A stretch of 11,084 nucleotides of DNA from Alphaproteobacteria bacterium (GTDB taxonomy: Bacteria > Pseudomonadota > Alphaproteobacteria > Sphingomonadales > Sphingomonadaceae). The first letter of the stretch is position 1. Each line of letters starts with the position of its first letter. The stretch covers positions 1 through 11,084 of the forward strand of contig JAQGLH010000026.1 in NCBI GenBank assembly GCA_028293005.1, in the 5' to 3' direction. Below are positions 1 through 6,812 of the stretch, in pieces. A program made the translations under genes and the position numbers. The notes below the pieces were generated by a model. It did not search any database. It had not been told where the DNA came from and saw only the letters and a program-made list of their open reading frames with translations.

Positions 1-818
1 GCGATCACGATCGCGAAGAAGATCCAGCCGTAGAAGACATGATCGAACCCGACCGCGAAGTCGTTGCCGGTGTGCCAGGCGACGTAGATCGTGCCCCAGG
101 CGCGGACGCCGTTGGCGAGGATCGGGATCACGACCGCAGCCGCCATGAACAACGCGCGCCGTGTCCAGGAACGGAAGCAGACATTGGCGACGAGCGCGCC
201 GTAGGCGAGCATCGCGACCAGGAATTTGACTCCCGAGCAAGCCTCGGCGACCTCGAAATAGCCGCCGGGGATCGAGATGAAGACGCCTTCGAGATGCGCC
301 GGTATGCCGACCAGCCCGAGCAGCGCCATGCACATTTCGGCGGTGACCGTCTGCATCAGCGGCACGATTTCCTCGCCCGCCGGCACCAGGAACAAGGCGT
401 AGAAGAGCGGGAAGGCAAGGCCGCGGGCGACCCCCTTGCCGAGGCAGGCGATCACCAGCCCCTGGAGCATCAGGACGACACCAAGGTGGCGCGCGAGCGC
501 AACACCGCCCGCCTCGCCGAGCAGCCAAGCGAACGCGCCCGCGCCGACCACAAGCAAGGCAGCCGGCGAAGCGCTCGGGCTGAGCTGCCGAAGCTCGGGC
601 ACGCGCTGCCAGACCAGCCAGCCGATGATCGGCGGGATCAGCATGATATGGTTGTAGGTCGAGCTCTCGAACCAGATGCCGGCCATGTCCCCGACATCGC
701 GAGCGAACAGCAAGAGCAGGGTCGCGGCTGCCCCGGCCAGCACCGCCAGGTGAACGCGCCAGGCGCTGTCGGCGCGGCCACGACCCGCCGCCTTGGCGAT
801 CGGGAGCATCGCCGTCAT
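1..818 (-). CDS. xrtA: Exosortase A (XrtA), partial: C-terminal end lies beyond the left edge
   Basis: This is a polytopic inner-membrane cysteine protease/transpeptidase that recognises PEP-CTERM sorting signals. I translated the minus strand from the ATG at 818 and the frame stays open for 272 codons to the window edge. About eight hydrophobic segments alternate with short polar loops. The exosortase catalytic triad is intact: Cys194 in EACSGVK, Arg239 in ANGVRAW and His260 in FDHVFYGW. The ATG overlaps the stop of the upstream glycosyltransferase by four bases (ATGA), and no clear ribosome binding site precedes it, so translation is probably coupled. A second in-frame ATG lies three codons later. 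In many relatives the protein continues into an EpsI-like (DUF3485) domain; that part would be outside the window, so fusion cannot be judged. Family-level identity is firm; assignment to subtype A rests on the flanking XrtA-associated genes. Confidence 0.93.
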   Translation of the reverse strand, partial: MTAMLPIAKAAGRGRADSAWRVHLAVLAGAAATLLLLFARDVGDMAGIWFESSTYNHIMLIPPIIGWLVWQRVPELRQLSPSASPAALLVVGAGAFAWLLGEAGGVALARHLGVVLMLQGLVIACLGKGVARGLAFPLFYALFLVPAGEEIVPLMQTVTAEMCMALLGLVGIPAHLEGVFISIPGGYFEVAEACSGVKFLVAMLAYGALVANVCFRSWTRRALFMAAAVVIPILANGVRAWGTIYVAWHTGNDFAVGFDHVFYGWIFFAIVI

Positions 819-2050
819 GCGGCGGCCTGCGTCGGCGGCATGACGATGCGATCGAGCGGCGCGAGCATCCTTTCCCACTGATAGCCTTGCTCGATCCGCC
901 GCCGTGCCGCAGCGCCGAGCGCCTCGGCACGCGCACGATCACGCAGCAACTCGACCGCCGCGGAGGCTTGCGCCTTGGCGTCCTCGGCTACCAGCAGGTC
1001 GCGGCCGGGCTCGGCATCGATGCCAAGAAAGGCCGCCGGCGAGGCGATGATCGGCCGCCCCATCGCCATCGCCTCGAGCACCTTGTTCTGAATGCCGCGC
1101 GCGATGCCGAGCGGCGCGACGACAACGTCGGCCGCGGCGAGCCAGCGCCTGACGTCGGTGACCGCGCCGGTGACGAACGTGCCGTGCCTGCCGTCGAGAC
1201 GTCGCACCGCGGCATCCGGCTTGCGCCCAACGATCGCGAAACGCGCGTTGGCAAGCTTGCGGCGGATGAGCGGCATGACGGCGGTCGCGAACGACGTCAC
1301 CGCTTCGATGTTCGGCCGGTAATCCATCTGGCCGATGAAGACGATCAGCGGCCCCGCGCCCCGCACCGCGGGCTCGAGGCGCGGAAAATCTCCCGCAGGA
1401 TCATAATAGCCAAGGTCGACACCATTGCCGACCGCTCGAATGTCGCGCGGACCCGCCCCTGCCCGCGCGCTGAACAGCGCCGCCTCGGCCTCGCTCACGA
1501 ACAGGCTGGTGTCGGCACGCGCCGCGGTGGCGCGCTCATGCTCGAGCAATGTCCGCGCCTCGCGCCGGTAAAGCCAAGCGAGCGGCCCGCGATGCTGCGC
1601 GCCATAATCGGCGAACTTGGCCGAATCCATGTCGACGAAATCCATCACGAACCGACGGCCTTCGGCGGGCGGGTCAGGCACGAATTGCGCCATCTGGCTC
1701 GAGAAAGCGAAGATCGTTGCGACGTCATGGCTGGCAAGCAGGCGGTCGACAAAGCTCCTCATATTCGAGCTTCGGAACAGGGCCAGCGACAACGGTGCCC
1801 CCTGCGCGAGCGCCAAGGCGGCTGCGAGGCGATTGCCGCCGCGAAGCTCGACATGCGCCTCGCCCAGCCGGGCGCCCATCGCGGCACGCAGCGCCGGCAG
1901 CGCGGCCGCATCCTGCGCATCGTCGGCGAAGCAGGCGAGATGAACGCGGCCGAGCGAACCGAGGTGGCGCAGCATGTGCCACGAGCGAATCTTGTCGCCG
2001 CGATCGGGTGGATAGGGAATGCGGTGCGCGAGAAAAAGCAGGTCGGCCAT
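815..2050 (-). CDS. XrtA/PEP-CTERM system-associated GT-B glycosyltransferase (TIGR03087-like)
   Basis: A 411-residue cytosolic or membrane-associated glycosyltransferase of the GT4-like GT-B class, expected to add a sugar to the growing exopolysaccharide repeat unit. The N-terminal Rossmann domain begins MADLLFLAHRIPYPPDRGDK, with the acceptor-side motif at residues 12-27. The C-terminal donor domain shows VFIGQMDYRPNIEAV (237-251) and the nucleotide-sugar-binding stretch around QNKVLEAMAMGRP (321-333). The open frame extends upstream to 2116, but the ATG at 2050 is chosen because the conserved N-terminus starts there and because it shares one base with the FemAB stop (TGATG), a typical coupled junction. 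Its stop overlaps the exosortase start by four bases. Sugar and linkage specificity cannot be read from the sequence. Confidence 0.92.
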   Translation of the reverse strand: MADLLFLAHRIPYPPDRGDKIRSWHMLRHLGSLGRVHLACFADDAQDAAALPALRAAMGARLGEAHVELRGGNRLAAALALAQGAPLSLALFRSSNMRSFVDRLLASHDVATIFAFSSQMAQFVPDPPAEGRRFVMDFVDMDSAKFADYGAQHRGPLAWLYRREARTLLEHERATAARADTSLFVSEAEAALFSARAGAGPRDIRAVGNGVDLGYYDPAGDFPRLEPAVRGAGPLIVFIGQMDYRPNIEAVTSFATAVMPLIRRKLANARFAIVGRKPDAAVRRLDGRHGTFVTGAVTDVRRWLAAADVVVAPLGIARGIQNKVLEAMAMGRPIIASPAAFLGIDAEPGRDLLVAEDAKAQASAAVELLRDRARAEALGAAARRRIEQGYQWERMLAPLDRIVMPPTQAAA

Positions 2051-3150
2051 CAGCCGAGCCCGCGCGCGATCGGCGGACCGAGCCGGTTGGCGAGCCACAA
2101 AGGCAGCTTGCGCCACAGCGCGACCTGGAGGCGGTATTTGGGATCGAGCGGATTGATCTCACGCGGAGGGATGCCGTCGGCGGTGCGCACCGCATAGTTC
2201 AGCGGCTGCGGCTCGAACCCCCAGTTCTTCTTATAGGCATAAGCGCCGGTGCCGAGCTTCGAGCGGCCGAAGTCGAAGCGCGTGCAGCCGCGCGCAGCGG
2301 CGTGACGCATCAGCTCGAAATAAAGCAATTCGTTCGCTCGCACCGCGCGCGCCTGGCGCGTGCCGCCGCCCCAATAGGGATAGACGCAGCCCTTGAAGTA
2401 GAAGCTGAGCACGCTCGCGAGCGGGCGCCCACGCTCGCTGATCGTCAGGATGTCGGCATCGTCGCCGAACGCATCGAGCATCGCCGAGAACAGACGGCGC
2501 GGGAAGACCGGCGTGCCGAGATTGCGCACGCTTTCCGCATAGACGAGGCGGTGGGCGAGCCGCTCGGTGTCGCTTCGGCCGATCGTGCAGTCGAGGCCGA
2601 GCCCCTGCGCACGACGCACCTCGGCGCGCTGCTTGCGCGGGATGGCTGCGAGGATCGCCTCGTCCTCGGCCGGAAGATCGCGCGCGAAACCGGCGTAAAC
2701 GCCATCGCGCGGCGTGAATCCCGCCGGGACGCGGCCGCCGCGCAGCTCGAGCGACGGACAGCCGACCTCCGAAGCAAGCCGCCACGCACTCTCGGCAAGA
2801 AGCTCGGCTGCCGCCGCGCTGGGCGCGAGGATACCGCCGCCGACCGCGAAACCGGCCGAAACCAGCGCCGCTCCGAACAGAGGCGAGCGGATCTCGCTGA
2901 GCGGCAGCAGTCCGGCCAGCCTGCCCTCGCGATCCTCGGCGACCAGATAATGCGCGCGCTGCCCGCAACCGTGCTCGACCGCGAGGCTCCACGCCGGCCG
3001 GTGGAACAGGCTTGCGTCATCGTGCGCCGTCACGAACGCATCGATCCGGCGCCGTTCGTCGGCGTTCGCGAGATCGGCCTTCCTCGCGCTGAGCGCCGCG
3101 ATCGGACCCAGCAGATCCGGGCTGAGGGGGTTGGGCGTCAGGGCGTTCAT
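2050..3150 (-). CDS. FemAB family (GNAT-fold) XrtA/PEP-CTERM system-associated transferase
   Basis: A 366-residue protein of the FemAB-like/acetyltransferase_6 group found in exosortase A loci. FemAB relatives transfer aminoacyl or acyl groups to amino acceptors; the substrate of this branch is not established. Visible family features are the SLFHRPAW segment (47-54), the PRKQRAEVRRA stretch (171-181) typical of FemAB-like folds, and the highly conserved block FDFGRSKLGTGAYAYKKNWG (292-311). There is no signal peptide or clear membrane segment, so it is probably cytosolic. The open frame runs back to 3318, but the ATG at 3150 overlaps the deacetylase stop by four bases (ATGA) and gives the family-like length. 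The upstream extension would be an antisense-like Arg/Ala-rich tail lying wholly inside the deacetylase. It probably acts on the same glycan precursor as the deacetylase it is coupled to; that is inference. Confidence 0.9.
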   Translation of the reverse strand: MNALTPNPLSPDLLGPIAALSARKADLANADERRRIDAFVTAHDDASLFHRPAWSLAVEHGCGQRAHYLVAEDREGRLAGLLPLSEIRSPLFGAALVSAGFAVGGGILAPSAAAAELLAESAWRLASEVGCPSLELRGGRVPAGFTPRDGVYAGFARDLPAEDEAILAAIPRKQRAEVRRAQGLGLDCTIGRSDTERLAHRLVYAESVRNLGTPVFPRRLFSAMLDAFGDDADILTISERGRPLASVLSFYFKGCVYPYWGGGTRQARAVRANELLYFELMRHAAARGCTRFDFGRSKLGTGAYAYKKNWGFEPQPLNYAVRTADGIPPREINPLDPKYRLQVALWRKLPLWLANRLGPPIARGLG

Positions 3151-3992
3151 GCCAGCCGCACCCGCTCGATCGCGACGACGTCGCAGGTCCGTCCCCATTG
3201 GTAGCGCGCGAGCAGCTTGTTGAGCTTGGCTTCCATTGCCCACAGGCAGGAATAATGGCGCAGGCGCGACGTCAGCCGCGCATTCTCGACGCGCGGCTGG
3301 CCAAGATCGATTTCCCACGGATGGAAGTAGAACACCGCCGGCCGGTGCTCGTCGCGATTGACGCGGTCGATCGCCCAGCGCGAGAAATGCCAGGGCAGCA
3401 AACGGAAAAAACCGCCTCCGCCCGCCGGCAGCCTGGCTCCCGCGACGCTCACCGTTGTCACCGGCAGCTCGATCAGCGCTGCGCCTTCGACCGGCCGGTA
3501 GGCGAAGCGCGGAGCGTCGCGCCAGCCGTAATGATCGTGGCGGATCGGCGCGACGCTCGAGGAATAGGCATAGCCGTCCTCAGCCAGCACCGCGTGCGCC
3601 CAGGGCGTGCGCTGGTCGATCGAAAAGCTCGGCGCGCGATAACCGGACGGCGACTGGCCGCACGCGTCCTCGATCGCGATCCGCGCGCGCTCGAGATCAG
3701 CGCGGAACTCGGCGGCGTTCATCGTGAACACGCGGCGGTGGTCCCAGCCATGGCTGGCAACTTCATGACCTGCCTCGGCGATACGCCGGATGAGCGCAGG
3801 ATGACGCTCGGCGACCCAACCCAAGGTGAAGAAGGTCGCCTTGACGTCGGCCGCTTGGAACAGGGCAAGCACCGCGTCGCTATTGCGTTCGACTCGCTGC
3901 GGGAGCCGATCCCATTGATCGCGGGCAATGACGTCCTCGAAGGCACCGACCTGGAACCAGTCCTCGACGTCGACCGAGAGTGCGTTCAACAT
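3147..3992 (-). CDS. XrtA system polysaccharide deacetylase (NodB-type, TIGR03006-like)
   Basis: A 281-residue carbohydrate esterase 4 (NodB-type) metal-dependent deacetylase, expected to remove N-acetyl groups from the exopolysaccharide or its precursor. Motif 1 is SVDVEDW (6-12), with Asp8 as the probable catalytic base. The metal-binding HxxxH is SHGWDH with His81 and His85. Motif 3 is RAPSF (119-123). The late motif is FHPWEI with His224. The ATG at 3992 is preferred because family members begin MxNALSVDVEDW; an upstream GTG at 4055 and ATG at 4052 are open in frame but would add an Ala/Gly-rich tail and have no ribosome binding site. Only a G-rich stretch precedes ATG 3992. No signal peptide is evident, which suggests cytosolic action or an unrecognised export route. 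Its stop overlaps the FemAB start. Confidence 0.93.
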   Translation of the reverse strand: MLNALSVDVEDWFQVGAFEDVIARDQWDRLPQRVERNSDAVLALFQAADVKATFFTLGWVAERHPALIRRIAEAGHEVASHGWDHRRVFTMNAAEFRADLERARIAIEDACGQSPSGYRAPSFSIDQRTPWAHAVLAEDGYAYSSSVAPIRHDHYGWRDAPRFAYRPVEGAALIELPVTTVSVAGARLPAGGGGFFRLLPWHFSRWAIDRVNRDEHRPAVFYFHPWEIDLGQPRVENARLTSRLRHYSCLWAMEAKLNKLLARYQWGRTCDVVAIERVRLA

Positions 3993-4011
3993 GTCTGCCC
4001 GCCCCCCGATG

Positions 4012-4028
4012 GCGGATAATCCCTCCGC
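4012..4028 (-). other. Short inverted repeat (possible mRNA hairpin) in the ATPase-deacetylase gap
   Basis: The only gap of this size inside the operon (3993-4062, 70 bases) contains the inverted repeat GCGGA-N7-TCCGC, ending 19 bases before the deacetylase ATG. It lacks a following T-run, so it is not a convincing intrinsic terminator. It could set transcript stability or modulate entry of ribosomes at the deacetylase, but a five-base-pair stem in a GC-rich genome may be chance. Confidence 0.3.
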
Positions 4029-4062
4029 GGATGCCGTCCCCGCAGCGATCATCACACCGGGC

Positions 4063-5145
4063 CTAGGCTGCGTTGTGGCGGTAGCTCGGCGCCTGCTGCC
4101 CGTTCTCCACCCAATCGACGAGCAGGGTCAAGATGCGCCGCAGCGCGACCTCCTGCTCTTCCAGACGCGCCTCGAGCGCTGCGACACGGCGTTCGAGCAA
4201 GGCTTCCGACGCCGGCCTGTCCTCCGGCTCGGCGACAACCGGCGAGATCGACGCGCCGCGGAGCGGTAGCACGCGTCCTTCAAGCTTTGGTCCGTCATAC
4301 TTCGGCGCCTCATGCGATTGGCGCTCGGGCGGGGCATCGGCCAGCATGTCGGCGACGACGCTCTCGACGACATCGTCGCCGATCGTGTCGAGATGCTCGA
4401 TCCCGGCGTAGAGCATCAGCCGGCTGGCAAGCTGGTTGAGGCGCCGCGGGATGCCGTCGCTGTGGCGATGCAGCGCCGCGAAGGCGTCGGCGGTGAAGCG
4501 CGGCTGGCCCTGCCAGCCGACGACGGCAAGCCGATGGACGATGTAAGGCTCGACCTCGCTCGGTTCCATCGGATCGAGATGATGGGTTGCGATCACGCGC
4601 TGACGAAGCTGCTCGAGCGCGTCGGCGCCCGCGAGCTTGTCGCGAAATTCGGGCTGGCCGAGCAGCAGGATCTGGATCAGCGCCTGTCCGGTGAGCTGGA
4701 AATTGGACAGCATGCGCAGCTCTTCGAGTGCCGAGACCGACAAGTTCTGCGCCTCGTCGACGATCAGCAACGTGCGCTTGCGCGCGCGCGCTTCACCGCG
4801 CAGCCACTGCTCGATCTCGTCGAGAAGCTGCGCCTTGGCCAGGCCGCCGGTCGATATGCCCATGCCCTGCGCGACCAGGCGCAGCATGTCGTCGCCCTCG
4901 ACCTGGGTCGAGACAAGGCTGATCGCGTTGCGCCTGGCGCGATCGATCGTCGTCAGCAGATGCTGGACGAGCGTCGACTTGCCGGCGCCGATGTCGCCGG
5001 TGATGACGATGAAGCCTTCGCCCTGCGCGATGCCATAGCCCAAATAGGCCATCGCCTTTCTGTGCGTGCGGCTGCTGAAGTAGAAGCGCGCGTCAGGGGT
5101 GAGCTGGAAGGGGCGTTCGCTCAGGCCGTAATAATCGGTGTACAT
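4063..5145 (-). CDS. XrtA/PEP-CTERM system-associated ATPase (ExeA/GspA-like AAA, TIGR03015-like)
   Basis: A 360-residue AAA+ ATPase of the GspA/ExeA type that accompanies exosortase A polysaccharide loci; its exact task is unknown. The N-terminus MYTDYYGLSERPFQLTPDAR is the conserved family start. Walker A is GDIGAGKS (50-57), Walker B is LLIVDEAQN (126-134), and a sensor-like LLGQPEFRDKL follows at 161-171. Residues 315-340 look like a short coiled coil. Unlike ExeA, no transmembrane segment or peptidoglycan-binding domain is visible, so it is probably cytosolic. The frame is open to 5526 but that extension runs antisense-like through the barrel gene. ATG 5145 is chosen on homology; a TTG one codon before (5148) is also possible. 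A strong AAGGAGG overlaps the barrel stop codon but sits 20 bases upstream (described separately). Confidence 0.93.
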   Translation of the reverse strand: MYTDYYGLSERPFQLTPDARFYFSSRTHRKAMAYLGYGIAQGEGFIVITGDIGAGKSTLVQHLLTTIDRARRNAISLVSTQVEGDDMLRLVAQGMGISTGGLAKAQLLDEIEQWLRGEARARKRTLLIVDEAQNLSVSALEELRMLSNFQLTGQALIQILLLGQPEFRDKLAGADALEQLRQRVIATHHLDPMEPSEVEPYIVHRLAVVGWQGQPRFTADAFAALHRHSDGIPRRLNQLASRLMLYAGIEHLDTIGDDVVESVVADMLADAPPERQSHEAPKYDGPKLEGRVLPLRGASISPVVAEPEDRPASEALLERRVAALEARLEEQEVALRRILTLLVDWVENGQQAPSYRHNAA

Positions 5146-5172
5146 CAAGCTGGTGGGCGAAGCCCCCTCCTT
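5146..5172 (-). promoter_or_regulatory. Ribosome binding site with intervening hairpin upstream of the ATPase
   Basis: On the minus strand AAGGAGG (5172-5166) overlaps the TGA of the barrel gene. Directly after it comes GGGCTTCGCCC (5165-5155), able to fold as a four-base-pair stem with a three-base loop, followed by nine bases to the ATG at 5145. The linear spacing of 20 bases is too long for efficient initiation, but folding the hairpin would bring it to about nine. The sequence is seen directly; the folding and its role are inferred. Confidence 0.5.
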
Positions 5173-6812
5173 CAGAACGTGTAGCTCAGGCCGACCAGAC
5201 CCGACGCGATGATCGAGTCGGACCCGCCGCTGTCGGTCGTGTAGATGCCGAGCGACGCCTCCGCCTGCAGCCGCTCCATCAGCAAGCTGCGATAGTAAGT
5301 GGCAGTGGCACCGCTGCTGAAGGTGTCGTCGTTGCCGGAGATGCCGCTGCTGTACCAAGAGGCATAAGCGTCGAACTCGATTCCCGACGTGGCGGTCAGG
5401 TCGCGGCCTATGCTGCCGTCGAGCGTGGCGCTCTCCTCGTTGACGCCATCGATCGGGAAAAAGCCGCCGCCGACCGCCGCCAGATATTTGCGGCGCGCAT
5501 AGCCCAGGCCGATCGCGAGATCCCACGGGCCGCGGCTGCCGGACAGGATCAAATTGCCGCCGCGGACGCGGAAGTCTTCACTGGCGACCGACATGAAAGC
5601 ATCGTCCATGCAGCTGCCGGTTCCCGGCTTGGTGCCGAACACGCAGCCGCCGAGACCGCCGAAGCCGCCCGCCAGGCCTTTATTCTTGCTCTTGAACTTG
5701 GTCGGTAAGCCATTGATATCAGTTATGATAGAGCGTCCAAAGCTGGTCACGCTGTCATAGACGATCGCGTTCAGCGCATAGTTGCTGCTCATCTCGTAGC
5801 GGAGCGTGCCGATATAGGTCGTGCCGCCGTAGCGCCGGCCGACGCGGGCCATCAGCTCGGTGCGCGGATTCGGCCGCCACAGGACGCCCGCATCCCAGAT
5901 CACACCGTCCTGGTCGTAAGCGATCAGACGCGGCTTGGACGGATCGGCGATCAACCTGCCGCCGGGAGTGACGACCGGCTGGCCGGTAGAATCGCGGACG
6001 ACGTCCTTCTGGCTGGCTTCCAGTTTCTCGTAGCCGACGCCGCCGGTGAGGGCCAAGGTCGGGGTGACCGGAAGGACGACGTCGCCGCGGACATATTTGC
6101 CCTCGAACTTGTGGTCGAGGCGGTTGCTGTCCTCGCGGTCATAGCCCGCGCCGACCGTCCACCCGAAAGGAAGCTGGCCCGGCGCCATGCCGACGCTGGC
6201 GGTGGCGCTGTGGGTGGTCGAGCTGTCGAAACGGTCGCGCCGCCCCCCCGGGAGTCCGGTATCGAGGCCATGATCGTCGACCTTGACGTAGCCGAGCCGA
6301 TAAGCGGCGTTGACGGCGAGCGCGCCGACATGCGTCGACAAGGTTGGGCCGGCGTAGGCGCCGTAGATCTGCGCGATGTTGCGGTCATCGGCGCTGCTGA
6401 AGCCGAACGCCGGGCCGCGACTGTCGAGGCGGCCGCGCGCGGCGATCGCACCGGCATCGATGCTCAGAAGATTGTGCGCGACGTCGATCCGCGCCTGGGC
6501 GAGGCCGCTGTGCACATCCTCGTCGACGAGATCGTGATTCCAGGCGATCCGCCGCTCGTAGCGGTAGCTGACCTGCGCCTGGACGCGCTGCGTGCTGACC
6601 TGCGCATCGACGCCCGCGGCGACCGACGTGTAGGTGAGCGTGTCGCCGTTCTTGAGGTCGGCGTCGAAGACCTGCTCGACTTCGAGATAGGGTGAGATCT
6701 GGCTGCGCGCCTGCGCGGCAGCGGCGGAGCCGTAGGCGAGACTGCCGGCAACCCCGGCGATGCCGAGGGTGCGCAAGGCCACCCGCCGAAGCGATGCATA
6801 TGCCATGTTCAT
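5172..6812 (-). CDS. PEP-CTERM/XrtA system-associated outer-membrane beta-barrel protein (TIGR03016-like)
   Basis: A 546-residue protein with an N-terminal Sec signal peptide: basic SLRRVALR, a hydrophobic stretch to about residue 33, and likely cleavage near AAAAQA. The mature part is made of alternating amphipathic strands (for example YRYERRIAW and AYRLGYVKV) and ends GLVGLSYTF. The terminal Phe is the hallmark of outer-membrane barrels handled by the Bam complex. The segment VYDSVTSFGRS (351-361) resembles the family's conserved block. It could be the outer-membrane porin for the polysaccharide or an anchor for it; the family role is not established. Residues 372-403 form a Lys/Gly-rich loop with Cys390 and Cys401, possibly a disulphide. 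ATG 6812 overlaps the kinase stop by four bases (ATGA); an ATG two codons later (6806) is an alternative start. Confidence 0.85.
   Translation of the reverse strand: MNMAYASLRRVALRTLGIAGVAGSLAYGSAAAAQARSQISPYLEVEQVFDADLKNGDTLTYTSVAAGVDAQVSTQRVQAQVSYRYERRIAWNHDLVDEDVHSGLAQARIDVAHNLLSIDAGAIAARGRLDSRGPAFGFSSADDRNIAQIYGAYAGPTLSTHVGALAVNAAYRLGYVKVDDHGLDTGLPGGRRDRFDSSTTHSATASVGMAPGQLPFGWTVGAGYDREDSNRLDHKFEGKYVRGDVVLPVTPTLALTGGVGYEKLEASQKDVVRDSTGQPVVTPGGRLIADPSKPRLIAYDQDGVIWDAGVLWRPNPRTELMARVGRRYGGTTYIGTLRYEMSSNYALNAIVYDSVTSFGRSIITDINGLPTKFKSKNKGLAGGFGGLGGCVFGTKPGTGSCMDDAFMSVASEDFRVRGGNLILSGSRGPWDLAIGLGYARRKYLAAVGGGFFPIDGVNEESATLDGSIGRDLTATSGIEFDAYASWYSSGISGNDDTFSSGATATYYRSLLMERLQAEASLGIYTTDSGGSDSIIASGLVGLSYTF

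Noticed and set aside
1549..3204. Long plus-strand open frame of 551 codons, and similar ones at 887-2197, 7892-9505, 4312-5184 and 39-881
   Set aside because: They lie antisense to well-supported minus-strand genes, have Arg/Ala/Asp-rich shadow composition, and show no domain or motif. High G+C leaves such antisense frames open by chance.
3151..3318. N-terminal extension of the FemAB-like protein starting at 3318
   Set aside because: It lies entirely within the deacetylase gene in another frame, is Arg/Ala-rich, and would replace the well-formed ATGA coupled start at 3150.
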